A stretch of DNA of 20,898 nucleotides, from positions 1 to 20,898 of the forward strand of contig DAOWFD010000158.1 of the NCBI GenBank assembly GCA_030638185.1, in the 5' to 3' direction. The stretch is from Candidatus Aegiribacteria sp. (lineage in GTDB: Bacteria > Fermentibacterota > Fermentibacteria > Fermentibacterales > JCC-6). Below are positions 10,201 to 18,205 of the stretch, piece after piece (the first letter of the stretch is position 1; the number at the start of each line of letters is the position of its first letter). The position numbers and the translations under genes were made by a program. The notes under the pieces are model-generated. The model had not been told where the DNA came from. It worked only from the letters and a program-made list of their open reading frames with translations, and made no database searches.

Positions 10201-13200
10201 TGCATGTATTCGCTAGGACACATAACGCGCCTTACAAATTCTTCTATCGCAGATGGAACGAGTATATGAAATGGAGTGCCTGGGAAAAGGTGCAGCTCGA
10301 TATACGCAGCGTGGAAGACGGTGATAACAGCGGAGTGCATCTGATTCCGGTGGTATGGAAGAAGAGATTATTCCTCTTCTGGCCCGAGTTCATGGAGAAG
10401 CAGAAAGCACTGTCACACAGCACCCAATCGGTGGAGGAAGTTGGCACAGGAGATAGTAAAATATCTGAATTGGAGCCAAAAAAGCATTGGGAAATAAGGC
10501 TGGCATGGAGCGAATACGTAGATAGGAAGTGGACCCCAAAGCAGGTTACCAAGGAATTTATATGCGATTGTTTCGAGCAGGTTAGACAACATTATTTCGA
10601 AACAAGGATCGGTAGTTCCGGTAAGTTGGCGATCGTGCTTATGAATGAATATGGTGAATGGCTTCGCGCATTTGACCTTTCGGATATTCAGTCTCCTGTT
10701 GTTATCAACAATATGTCACTATTTGGTGATTATCCTGTTGTGAACTACGAGCATCATTTCATGAAACATGTTAAAGAATCGCAGCTTGAGTTCGACGACA
10801 ATGTCTATCTCGGTGAAAAAATAAACCATAAGCTTCTCCACTCTTCCCATTGGTCTATGCTTACAAATCCGTACAAATGGGGTGCTCAGATATCACTAAG
10901 AAATCCATTCTTCTTCAGCGATGCCTATCGCACCTACTTTGTACGTCGAGCAAGTGTCTTAATACTCCAAATACTGAAATACCCTGGTTCTTACTCGCCC
11001 CACATCCTGAAAATATTTGATGACATCGAATACAGAATACCATTTGATATTCCTTATGTCGTACCAGATGATCTCATTCCTGTCGAAGGGATCAACAGGT
11101 CAATTGGTGGTGGAACTCCATTCTATTACGTGGCAAGCGGTTTCGCGAATTCTCCACTGCCAGCTGCTGCTGGTTCTACCCCGGGCGGGATGTCGACAAG
11201 CAGTGCAATGATGCGATCAGGCAGTACAACAAGAGCGGCAACAGGTGCCCGGAAATCCGTTTCGAAAAATTGCGTGATGGAAATGTCGCATGTTGAAGCG
11301 GCATTTGGCGCAGTAAAAGACATGATACACGCAGATTGGGAGATGCTTTTCAGATATGATAAGGGCTTGGAATTCCACACCTTCTATCATCCCTTTTCGA
11401 GCAAGTTTGTCACACGGCTCAATCAAGGCGGTATGCCGGCTCTAATGGGAAGTGATACAGAAGATCCTTCGGATTACGATGCCATTAAATCGGATGGCGG
11501 TGATACTTTTGAAGATATCTACTTCCCAAGTTTCACTCAAGGACTGGTAAAAAGACATTCAGCCTTCGATACACCACCTGATCCCCGGACGGCTTACAAA
11601 GAGAATGTGTGTTTTGATGTTTACGGTGCCAACAGCCTGTATAACTGGGAACTCTTCTTCCACGCCCCGCTGTACATCGCCACCAGGCTTAGTAAAAACG
11701 GCAAGTACGAAGAAGCCTTGAAATGGTTCCATTACATCTTCGATCCCACAACAGATGAGATGCCCGGGACCGGGGAGAGCGAAATTTCGCGCTATTGGAA
11801 GGTGCTTCCCTTTAAAACCGAACCTGTCAAAAGACTGGAGGACTGGTTCAGGAGTTTATCGCCAAACAAAAACCCTATTACCGAGAATGCCATAATCGGT
11901 GAATGGCGCGACAATCCCTTCGACCCACACCTTGTGGCAAGTAACAGACCATTGGCCTACATGAAGCATGTAGTTATCAAGTATGTGGAAAACCTTATTG
12001 CCTGGGGAGATTCTCTGTTCAGGCAATTCACCAGAGAGAGTGTGAACGAGGCGCTTCAGATTTATGTGATTGCCAACCATATTTTAGGACCCAGACCTGA
12101 ATTTGTGCCAAGGAGAGGGGAAACCAAAGCCGAATCCTACGAAAGCCTCAAATACAAATGGGACGATTTCTCCAACGCCCTTGTTGAACTGGAGAACGTT
12201 TTCCCATACAGCAGTGAAGTCAGTGTCAGCAGCTCTTCCACTGGCACCAACCTGCTAGGCATCGGGTCAGCATTGTACTTCTGCATACCCTCAAATGACA
12301 AATTGCTGGAATCCTGGGATACGGCGGCCGACAGGCTGTTTAAGATCCGTCACTGTCAGGATATTGATGGAGTTGAACGCAAGCTGGCTTTGTTTGCACC
12401 GCCCATAAGTCCTGATGCGTTAATCCAGGCTGCATCGCAGGGTTTGAGTCTTGGCAGTATCCTGGCCGATCTTAGCAGTCCGCCGCCCATTTACCGTTTC
12501 ACGTATCTCATTCAAAAGGTCAATGAATTCTGCTCGGATGTGAAAGCTCTCGGATCAGCTTTACTTGCTGCCCTGGAGAAAAAGGACGGGGAAGAGCTGA
12601 GCCGCCTGCGAGCATCCCATGAAACTCAAATGCTGGAACTGGTAACAGCCGTCAGGGAGCGGCAGATACTGGACGCAAAAGTTAATAAAGAAAATTCATT
12701 AAAGGCCCGTGAAACGGCTGAATTTCGTTTGCAGCATTACATTGACCTTTTGGGAAATGAATCTGTAACCGTTCCATCAGCACCAACCGTTGATGCCACA
12801 TTGACAGCAGACAGCCAATTGCCGGTTGATACAAGCATCCCAACGATCGAAACTGATGCGGACATAAGTTTACCAGAAGATAGTGACGACTATGGATTGA
12901 AGTTAATTTATCAAGAAAGGAAAGAATTAGAGCAATCTGAAATCGCCAGTGATTTTCAAGATGCTGCTAATGTGACAGAAACGATTGGCAGTTCTCTATA
13001 TTTTATACCAGATTTTACAGTTGCATCTCAACCCCTAGGTATTGGGGCAAATGTTATAATGGGAGGTAAAAGCATTGGAGCGGCGGCATCTGCAGTCGCT
13101 AGAGGTTTGAGTGCACTTGCGGCGATGAATCAGTATGACGCTACACGGGCAGGAAAGCTGGCTGAATATATTCGCAGGGAACAAGACTGGACCCTGCAAG

Positions 13201-14672
13201 CCAACCTAGCTGCAAAAGAAATAATTCAATTGGATAAGCAGATAACATCGGCAGACATTCGCATACAGGTGGCTGAAAAAGAGTTGGAAAACCATAAAAA
13301 GCAGATTGAAAACACAAAAGAGGTGGAACTTTTCCTGAAGGACAAGTTCACCAATCAGGAATTATACCAGTGGATGAAGGAACAACTTTTTACCGTCTAT
13401 AAGCAGAGCTATAATCTGGTCTTTGACATGGCCAAGAAGGCCGAAAAAGCATACAAATACGAGATGGGATTCGAAACAGCGAGTTTCATCCAGTACGGTT
13501 ACTGGGACAATTCGAAACAAGGTTTAGTTTCAGGCGAAAAACTGCAATTGGCGCTGAGGCAACTGGAAAAATCATACCTTGAACAGAACAGAAGAGAACT
13601 TGAACTGACAAAGAGCATTTCGCTTGTCCTGCTGAATCCGTTAGCGCTTATCGAACTGAGGGAAACCGGAAAATGTTACGTGTCGCTGCCTGAAGAACTG
13701 TTCGATCTCGACTTCCAGGGCCACTATTTCAGAAGAATAAAGGCGATGAGCCTGTCTATTCCATGCATTGCGGGGCCCTACACCAATGTTAACTGTTCGC
13801 TGCGGCTTTTGAAAAATACCACCCGTTTCAACACCTCGATGAACAGTGAAGGCAATTATGAGCACGAAAATGATGAAGGGCTGTGGATTGATGACGATCG
13901 CTTCCGCGCCAGTAATGTACCGGTGACTTCCATCGCTACCAGCACGGGGCAAAACGATGCGGGTATGTTCGAATTCAACTTCAGGGATGAACGCTACCTG
14001 CCCTTTGAAGGAGCCGGGGCAATAAGCGATTGGCAGATAGAACTTTCAGCGGAAAATGAACTCAGGCAATTTGATTATTCAACGATTTCTGATGTGCTAC
14101 TTCATCTTAAATACACGGCCAGAGAGAATGGCGGCCTGTTTAAGGAAAAGTCGGTATCGTATATCAAAAACTTCTTAATGAATGTAGCAGAACTAAGCGA
14201 CCAGCCCCTGATGAGCATGTTCAACGTGAAGCATGAATTCCCGGCAGAGTGGCACAGGTTCCTCTATCCTGCAATTGAAAGTACGGAACAAGTCTTGAAT
14301 TTCACTATTGGTAAGAAGCGAATCCCCTTCTTCGCACAAGACAGGGATATTGTTGTGATGAAGATTGAAGTGTTTGCCAAATGTACTCAGGCTGATGATT
14401 ATCACATGGTCTTATCTTACATTAACTTCGATGAGGATCTCGTTACATCTTCGCAGATCACCATGCCTCAGAATGAAAGCTATGGCGGATTGAATAAGGC
14501 AACAATAAATGTGATCGATGCAGGACTTAACCTTGAAGAACTGGATATTACAGGTGAAATGAGCCTGAAAGTGAAGCACAGTACAGCTCCTGACTACACA
14601 GGACTTGTTACCGACCCATCAGAAGTAGAAGACATATTTTTAGTATTTCATTACAGACTAACTGAAAGCTGA
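4281..14672 (+). CDS. Tc toxin A component (TcA), pore-forming translocation subunit, 3463 aa
   Basis: TcA proteins assemble as pentamers, bind host cells and inject the B-C payload through a central channel. Order along the protein, counted from ATG 4281: a peptidoglycan-binding-like helical domain (1-85); a beta-sandwich (about 90-190); the VRP1-type region (about 557-685) with CECEHC (C658, C660, C663) then AAYFVDLL; alpha-helical shell; a PA14-like beta domain (about 1467-1605, GEYTLVVEV and FKLYIDDILIL); an ABC-toxin/neuraminidase-like region (to about 2040, with APYKFFYRRWNEY); the LYNWELFFHAPL segment; the pore hairpin (about 2889-2950, IPDFTVASQPLGIG, SIGAAASAVARGLSA); and the C-terminal TcB-binding domain (2951-3463, QANLAAKEIIQLDKQI, FIQYGYWDNSKQGL). 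Classical TcdA1 has about 2500 residues, so this is nearly 1000 longer. Start chosen by the Shine-Dalgarno at 4264. No signal peptide is seen, normal for Tc toxins. The partner TcB-TcC gene lies upstream. Very sure of family; host target unknown. Confidence 0.97.
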   Translation: MKTIIKPIGLNERSFNVNILHKALRALGLTVSRNEVTQNKAGDNTLKKVRALQVRLNVPVDDSTLVDETTLLAIAGALKERGLIIANRSFTVTGAVKLYNGEVKKRQKLLAFDLDLRGVSVYRTIQSLEEIEENEGFEFLGEAVSDNLGNYRITFYDWQYGQAERKKADVVVYAIEGEEIIGHSRMVNSEDYSEKGLVRDLDVLITQEDKRTEYEALMHSLNAFLRESKTSLGEIALSRDQLVFTAGELDVDLLRISVAARAELLPKEEEKQLSHELLYGIGRQNVRLSWSALYKKQEEELRRTIAKSVDERIIRKFQARKITTFLQALRECAVKHMLDDKEIEDRNSLNAMLANALPEEKQRLSFVNALGNFKGSDFHEFWNKHLPAQPEFKDNPELVSRLLLTQQFTLLSGNHQAIVTELQVNRELTSMDQLIELEKSEWLNIIKKTGVPDFIEGKNDEERIDRYADLMQSLLNASFPTQRIAKMVKRDELPIEKTRISKSISTFLSKNAQFDFAGSRIHEFDKEIKAAAGDDFDEVRTELMKIQRVFQVSTSPEAMNVLMKNNLYSAYTIANIPRKSFIKTYGNALGGEGVAFAIHQRASHISTKAEMSAMHMMEYSHGIVPEYIMGASEYGTAMTTLENYLPNYAELFGSPDICECEHCRSVYGAAAYFVDLLRFMWRGDPNSDDQTPIDMLTTRRPDLLHLPLTCENTNTIIPYIDLANEVMEYYTANDSLNNFEGYNTGEATAEELRANPQNFNIEAYYKLNDAKYPFTLPYHQPLDVIRTYSNQLKVSRYEALKAMNPQPDANTIKAIEAESLDISQEEYTILTGEAFDGTTDSTPLHKYFGYSNSTAFAHMQDETDSDGNPRGIRVLLERTGLRYTDLIELVKTLFINPYQGTIEFLEAIFSKSSLKANTIYTRLEQIEAGTLDPADDADVVAALNDYNSTNVTSITTGEFTQWVTDHFSEFQQVITLFEPDSKCELDITQLRTIQSIYEGSATSGITNDTWSKIHRFIRLWRKLGWTIHETDLMLAALGEDDITIETISKLESASILKTSTKRPLNQLAVLWGNIDTCGRKSLYKKLFLNKAVQQIDEAFKADVWGNYLQDDTNILVDHQSAILAAFRMTEKDLEAILEVANVIDGGNPRPIDIDTDILNLQNLSTIYRYVVLAKALKMRVTDLNRLIGLFGASPFSTWDIQQEEFGNISPEDTYEFYKLAASAKAAGFKASVLEYILQGTLPADSTIGLNSDKTLQTVKAIRNAFAAIGQDHPEMSESPLTTEILTAKLSLTFQPETVSRFMGIVEGTASFETITDTNLDVTVPDDLADKYTYIKGSGRLTCAGIMSVSEQSVLKNLNNATADFQVAVDELYAAPETFISDNFNGVFSDLVEAEKTLLDHPKQTTAASLDERLAYVYECFLPVLKSKLRKDAITQHIAALIGLSEEATALLISKDIDALITDLSTKGFSATYFNDSNWNTPILETVDGAINFSWGNDAPDPMVTADNFSVRWKSYIAAPASGEYTLVVEVQEADEAFKLYIDDILILEKTTMDTATSLEIVTDLNAAQMHLLTLEYSEASQNAGIRLRWKTATTALEIIPASFTYPAAVIGYFVAQAIVLHRASKFISVFKISETELNHFITFSADFGNIDFALIKAEHWERIRDYMTLRNSVPQTRALLTEVFALANTPDPLPTVDDLWQLLYLATAWDGVSLAFLVNTHFILSVDDFKNEIALNQLHEVIQIVSKTGISAQTIAEWGAAETDFDTLHSTAQLIKNTVKAKYEEEDWLDLAGNLSDKIRENQKRAVVSHLLMQPAIQAWGAVDADSLFEYFLIDVQMGACMDTSRIVQANAAIQMFVNRCLLNLESEMSSGSEKGVSPGTIDKDRWEWIQNYRVWEANRKVFLYPENWLEPEWRNDRSEFFKELESYLVQSDITERSVEQGFRNYLTSLNEVANLEVCGMYQEDYENGKLKYLHVFARTHNAPYKFFYRRWNEYMKWSAWEKVQLDIRSVEDGDNSGVHLIPVVWKKRLFLFWPEFMEKQKALSHSTQSVEEVGTGDSKISELEPKKHWEIRLAWSEYVDRKWTPKQVTKEFICDCFEQVRQHYFETRIGSSGKLAIVLMNEYGEWLRAFDLSDIQSPVVINNMSLFGDYPVVNYEHHFMKHVKESQLEFDDNVYLGEKINHKLLHSSHWSMLTNPYKWGAQISLRNPFFFSDAYRTYFVRRASVLILQILKYPGSYSPHILKIFDDIEYRIPFDIPYVVPDDLIPVEGINRSIGGGTPFYYVASGFANSPLPAAAGSTPGGMSTSSAMMRSGSTTRAATGARKSVSKNCVMEMSHVEAAFGAVKDMIHADWEMLFRYDKGLEFHTFYHPFSSKFVTRLNQGGMPALMGSDTEDPSDYDAIKSDGGDTFEDIYFPSFTQGLVKRHSAFDTPPDPRTAYKENVCFDVYGANSLYNWELFFHAPLYIATRLSKNGKYEEALKWFHYIFDPTTDEMPGTGESEISRYWKVLPFKTEPVKRLEDWFRSLSPNKNPITENAIIGEWRDNPFDPHLVASNRPLAYMKHVVIKYVENLIAWGDSLFRQFTRESVNEALQIYVIANHILGPRPEFVPRRGETKAESYESLKYKWDDFSNALVELENVFPYSSEVSVSSSSTGTNLLGIGSALYFCIPSNDKLLESWDTAADRLFKIRHCQDIDGVERKLALFAPPISPDALIQAASQGLSLGSILADLSSPPPIYRFTYLIQKVNEFCSDVKALGSALLAALEKKDGEELSRLRASHETQMLELVTAVRERQILDAKVNKENSLKARETAEFRLQHYIDLLGNESVTVPSAPTVDATLTADSQLPVDTSIPTIETDADISLPEDSDDYGLKLIYQERKELEQSEIASDFQDAANVTETIGSSLYFIPDFTVASQPLGIGANVIMGGKSIGAAASAVARGLSALAAMNQYDATRAGKLAEYIRREQDWTLQANLAAKEIIQLDKQITSADIRIQVAEKELENHKKQIENTKEVELFLKDKFTNQELYQWMKEQLFTVYKQSYNLVFDMAKKAEKAYKYEMGFETASFIQYGYWDNSKQGLVSGEKLQLALRQLEKSYLEQNRRELELTKSISLVLLNPLALIELRETGKCYVSLPEELFDLDFQGHYFRRIKAMSLSIPCIAGPYTNVNCSLRLLKNTTRFNTSMNSEGNYEHENDEGLWIDDDRFRASNVPVTSIATSTGQNDAGMFEFNFRDERYLPFEGAGAISDWQIELSAENELRQFDYSTISDVLLHLKYTARENGGLFKEKSVSYIKNFLMNVAELSDQPLMSMFNVKHEFPAEWHRFLYPAIESTEQVLNFTIGKKRIPFFAQDRDIVVMKIEVFAKCTQADDYHMVLSYINFDEDLVTSSQITMPQNESYGGLNKATINVIDAGLNLEELDITGEMSLKVKHSTAPDYTGLVTDPSEVEDIFLVFHYRLTES

Positions 14673-14905
14673 AATAGCGGAATACCATTACAAGGACATC
14701 CTCCGACAAGGTACAAAGTTCGTCATTGACAGCATGTGCTGAATGTTTTCATTCGACATTAAGGAACACCTGCTGGAATGCTCTTTTGAGCAAACGACTG
14801 CTGCAGGCTTTCAGATGTAAGTTTGTTTAAATATGTTGCTGAAAATGAAGTATCCTGTATTTCCAGTGACTGAGTGATTCTGCTGAATTGAAAGGGAGTG
14901 TAACC
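14673..14905. other. Intergenic region after the Tc locus
   Basis: It holds only short open frames (for example 25 codons at 14743-14820) without a recognisable product. I see no hairpin with a T-tract to end TcA transcription and no RNA gene. TTGACA at 14727-14732 has no convincing -10 partner. The ribosome-binding site of the next gene (GGGAG, 14894-14898) is at its right end. Confidence 0.6.
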
Positions 14906-17467
14906 ATGATGAGTTTACTGAATATCGTATTGTGTGTTCTTGTTTCCGGTGTTACATCCGAGGACGGGATACCGGTTGATGGTTTTGAGAGTTTTGATGT
15001 TGGCAGCGGTGTTACCGTTGATCAGTTGCTTCCTTTCTGTGCTTCTGTTCGAGCTGATTCAGTTTGTGATAATAATCCGGGGGTTGTTCCCGAGGGTGAT
15101 TACCTGATGGATATTGCTTTTACTGGTGATGGTTCAAAGGTTCTTGCCTGTAACTACATGACTGAGAACGTAACCGTTTTTGACTGGGCCGGTATGTCCA
15201 TTGATACTACGTTTTCTGTTGACGGACGTCCCGGTGGGATTGCTTGTTCGGATGATTATGCTGTTGTGGCATTTCCCTTCTCGGACAGGGTCGATGTTTT
15301 CAGCCTTTCTGATTATTCTCTTGCGGGATCGTTCGCCGTGGGGGAGCAGCCCTGGGTTATCCGTATCAGCGAAGATGGCAGCCATGCGTTCATCGCCTGC
15401 GATGTTGATAATGTCTGCGAAGTCATTGATCTGGCCGGAATGACTCATGAACTTACAATAAGTGATTTTCCAGTATGGCTCTGCAGTTACGGCTTCGGGA
15501 GTGAAAGCAATCGTTTCTCCGTTAAGTTCTCTGGTTTTGAACCTATATTAGGCGGTACACAGCTGGCTGTCGGAGACGGAGACGACACTTTTTACTTCTT
15601 CAATACTTCAACGGGTAATGCAGATCACATTTTTGCTCTTCCTGAAATTGATAATTTTGCCGTTTCCGGAGACGGGGAAATTCTTATCGCGCTTTCTACT
15701 GTCAATCCGGTTGAATTGCATCAGATTGCCTTACCTTCAGGTATGCCTCAGAATTCAATTGCCGTTACCGGACATACCATAGGTATGACGAGAGAAATGG
15801 CTGTTAGCCAGGATGGTAACAAGGCTTACATTTCAACCAGCGGCAATACAAGTACACTCATAAATTATCAGACAGGTGGGTTTACTACCTTCTCGAGTAC
15901 TTACTCAGCTTTCTGGATTGGTGTTTCTACCGATCATTCTCTCGCGGTAAGCGGACAGTACAGGTATTCAATCATCGATTTTGCTACGGAGACAATGGTA
16001 GCGCAATCCCAGGGCATCAGCCAGTATTTCGGGTGTGTTTCTCCGGTAGCCAATGAAACTGCCAGTTACAACCCTTACGGTTATGAGGGAGCATATCTGT
16101 ACAGTTTCGACGGTTCTTCTATTACGTACAGAGGTGGTGTTCTCAGCGGTTCTGAAATCGAGGGAGATGGAACGAGAAGGGCTGAGATAGCGCCTGATGG
16201 CTCCGTTGCTGTTGTATCTAATACAATGTCGGACAATGTGAGCATTATCGATCTTGTTTCTCTTGAGGTTGACGCTGTTCTTGAGATCGGCGACAGGGTT
16301 CAGGATGTAGCGATAACTTCCGATTCCAGGTGGGCAGTTGTATGCGGTTTCAATTCCAATTCCGTTAAGATCATCGATCTTGATAACAATACTATAGTTG
16401 CTGACGTTCCTACCGGTTCAAGGTCATCGGTTGTTTCCATCACTCCCGATGATGCTTATGCATACATTGGCAATGTTTCTTCGAATACCGTTTCAGTAGT
16501 GCAGCTGGACGGTGCTTCCAGCGTTGAGGTAGCTGAGATTCCCTGTGGTATCATCGGTGTTGTCTGGGCCGCGTGCGGAGTTACGAGCGATGTCCGCGTA
16601 AGCCCTGACGGAGCCTACTGCCTTGTGGCTGCATCCTTTGACGATAAAGTGAAGGTTATTGATACGGCTACTAATACCATTGTCGCCGATCTTACCGTCG
16701 GGGATTTTCCAATTCAGATAGCCTTTAATGCAGATGGATCCCGAGCTGTTGTATCAAATTATTTTCATGATACCATTTCAATTATGAATGTTGACGGCGC
16801 TTCTTCATACGTAGTGGGCACCTGGAATACAGGGGACGGGCCCCTGCGCGTTGCTTATGACAGTGTTGCTGATCAGTTCGCCGTAGGACTGTATACAGAC
16901 AAGGCGGTACAGACCTTTGATCCGGAAACAGGTCAGATCACCGGTACTTACAGCTACGCCAGTTCGGGAAGCGTTCTTGATCTTGATTACACAGATGACG
17001 GCTCCAGGCTGGTTCTTACCGCTGCCGGAAGTTCTACTCCATGCAGACTTCATCGGGATTCGGAATACGATGATCTATCTGCAAGCGCTGTGTTCTTTGA
17101 TTACTGTGATGCGGTTGATGTTGCTGTAGCTGCGGTTCCCGGCCCTGACTACGCAATCTATGTAAGCTTTACCCCCGAAGGAATCACGGAAGGTGCTGTC
17201 GGAACGGCTGGAATGCCCGGCCTTGCTGTCTCTCCCAACCCTGGCACTGGTAATTTCTCTTTTTCTGTCTATTTACCGATTGCCTGTGATTTTCGTTTAG
17301 GCGTGTACGATCTTTGCGGAAGACTTGTATCGATTGTATCGGAGGCAGCTTTTGTTAGTGGAAACTATGCCTTTGCATGGGATGCTTCTGTGCCTGCGGG
17401 TGTTTACGCTGTTCGTCTTGATGCCGGTTCGAAAACCGTGACGAGGCTTATGACAGTTTGTGAGTGA
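14906..17467 (+). CDS. Secreted YVTN-type beta-propeller protein with type IX-like C-terminal sorting domain
   Basis: Predicted exported, 853 residues. The start is hydrophobic and signal-like (MSLLNIVLCVLVSGVTS). The middle repeats a 40-45-residue beta-propeller unit with the form pDGxxAvVsnxxxdxVsiIDlxxxxvvadi.vG. Clear copies are SNTMSDNVSIIDL, NSNSVKIIDLDNNTIVADV, SFDDKVKVIDTATNTIVADL and NYFHDTISIMNVDG. The last ~82 residues (from about 772) read LAVSPNPGTGNFSF, then VYDLCGRLV, WDASVPAGVYAVRL and a basic/hydrophobic end. This is the FlgD-like/Por type-A sorting fold used for type IX secretion or surface attachment in FCB bacteria. Start: ATG 14906 has GGGAG 7 nt upstream; a TTG at 14888 would add a Lys to the n-region but lacks such a site. 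Codons are rich in GTT, GAT and TCT, unlike the Tc genes, so this is probably host-lineage DNA. The ligand is unknown. Confidence 0.85.
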   Translation: MMSLLNIVLCVLVSGVTSEDGIPVDGFESFDVGSGVTVDQLLPFCASVRADSVCDNNPGVVPEGDYLMDIAFTGDGSKVLACNYMTENVTVFDWAGMSIDTTFSVDGRPGGIACSDDYAVVAFPFSDRVDVFSLSDYSLAGSFAVGEQPWVIRISEDGSHAFIACDVDNVCEVIDLAGMTHELTISDFPVWLCSYGFGSESNRFSVKFSGFEPILGGTQLAVGDGDDTFYFFNTSTGNADHIFALPEIDNFAVSGDGEILIALSTVNPVELHQIALPSGMPQNSIAVTGHTIGMTREMAVSQDGNKAYISTSGNTSTLINYQTGGFTTFSSTYSAFWIGVSTDHSLAVSGQYRYSIIDFATETMVAQSQGISQYFGCVSPVANETASYNPYGYEGAYLYSFDGSSITYRGGVLSGSEIEGDGTRRAEIAPDGSVAVVSNTMSDNVSIIDLVSLEVDAVLEIGDRVQDVAITSDSRWAVVCGFNSNSVKIIDLDNNTIVADVPTGSRSSVVSITPDDAYAYIGNVSSNTVSVVQLDGASSVEVAEIPCGIIGVVWAACGVTSDVRVSPDGAYCLVAASFDDKVKVIDTATNTIVADLTVGDFPIQIAFNADGSRAVVSNYFHDTISIMNVDGASSYVVGTWNTGDGPLRVAYDSVADQFAVGLYTDKAVQTFDPETGQITGTYSYASSGSVLDLDYTDDGSRLVLTAAGSSTPCRLHRDSEYDDLSASAVFFDYCDAVDVAVAAVPGPDYAIYVSFTPEGITEGAVGTAGMPGLAVSPNPGTGNFSFSVYLPIACDFRLGVYDLCGRLVSIVSEAAFVSGNYAFAWDASVPAGVYAVRLDAGSKTVTRLMTVCE

Positions 17468-17486
17468 GAGTTCAACGAACAGAATT

Positions 17487-17648
17487 TTAGCGCATTTCTC
17501 TGAGTTTTATTCGGATTTTTCTGTCTTCTTCAGAAGATGCTTTGAGAATGAATTCATGCATCTCCCGAAGCCACTCCAACTTCTTCTTTGGAGAGTATTT
17601 CATTAATCGCCTGAGGCGTTCTTCTTCTGTTTCCCATTCTTCGGTCAT
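17487..17648 (-). CDS. Small charged helical protein coupled to a nucleotidyltransferase, 53 aa
   Basis: Minus-strand frame starting MTEEWETEEERLRRLM and ending KIRIKLREMR, rich in Glu, Arg and Lys and probably all helical. Its ATG overlaps the TGA of the nucleotidyltransferase gene by 4 bp (ATGA, 17645-17648), so translation is almost certainly coupled. No membrane segment or DNA-binding motif is visible. Pairing with a minimal nucleotidyltransferase suggests a toxin-antitoxin-like or accessory subunit role, but this is inference. The stop lies 19 bp from the stop of the converging beta-propeller gene. Confidence 0.72.
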   Translation of the reverse strand: MTEEWETEEERLRRLMKYSPKKKLEWLREMHEFILKASSEEDRKIRIKLREMR

Positions 17649-18142
17649 GAATTTTTCCTTAATTCGCGTATCTTTTTCAACTCTTCGATGTCCTGCTTAT
17701 CAATTGTTCTGCCTGTTTTCGTCTTCATTTCTATCAAATCATCCAATGAGATAACAGGCAATGATAAATCATCAATGCTGAAGTATATAGCGTTTACTTG
17801 AGCTTTTTCAAAACTCACTGGAGATTCAATAATTATGTCCACTTCTTTTAATTCGTTAACCTTATGGAAATTGAAAGCTTTCATGTGTTTGTTTGTGATC
17901 CATTCTTTTCGTGTTTTCGCGTCTGCAAGTTTCATGGGATCAACTGGTTGCTTAACCTCATAACCGAGTTTTAACAGAATATCTACTATTCTTCTGAGGT
18001 TATCGCTGCTCATCTCCACAAGAATGTCCATGTCAGCCGTACTGCGCAATGAACCAAGAAGATTGACTGCAAGACCACCAACAAGAACGTACTTGATATT
18101 ATGCGACTGAAATTCTCTCAGTACTTCTTCATAAAAGATCAT
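17645..18142 (-). CDS. Nucleotidyltransferase-fold protein (AbiEii/DUF6036-like), 165 aa
   Basis: Minimal nucleotidyltransferase (pol beta superfamily). The motif VLVGGLAVNLLGSLRSTADMD supplies G22-G23, R33, S34-T35 and the metal-binding pair D37/D39; D102 in EVDIIIES is the likely third carboxylate. The C-terminal segment, from VISLDDLIEMK to the Lys/Arg-rich tail, is typical of this group, in which a Lys in a DLIxxK motif is common. All key residues are present, so it may be active. Start ATG 18142 has GGTGGA 6 nt upstream on the minus strand. It leads a two-gene operon with the 53-aa protein. Relatives often act as the enzyme part of toxin-antitoxin or abortive-infection pairs (AbiE, MNT-HEPN). 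No AbiEi-like or HEPN partner is present here, so the biological role is open. Confidence 0.83.
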   Translation of the reverse strand: MIFYEEVLREFQSHNIKYVLVGGLAVNLLGSLRSTADMDILVEMSSDNLRRIVDILLKLGYEVKQPVDPMKLADAKTRKEWITNKHMKAFNFHKVNELKEVDIIIESPVSFEKAQVNAIYFSIDDLSLPVISLDDLIEMKTKTGRTIDKQDIEELKKIRELRKNS

Positions 18143-18205
18143 GATCTATCCACCATTTCATGCGTAGAATCAGACATACACTCACCGGTATATCATCACT
18201 TTACA

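Noticed and set aside
14743..14820. 25-codon + strand frame after the TcA gene
   Set aside because: Too short, no recognisable motif and no ribosome-binding site; likely chance.
14888..14905. TTG start for the beta-propeller gene
   Set aside because: No ribosome-binding site upstream, while ATG 14906 has GGGAG at 7 nt. The extra Lys it would add to the signal peptide leaves some doubt.
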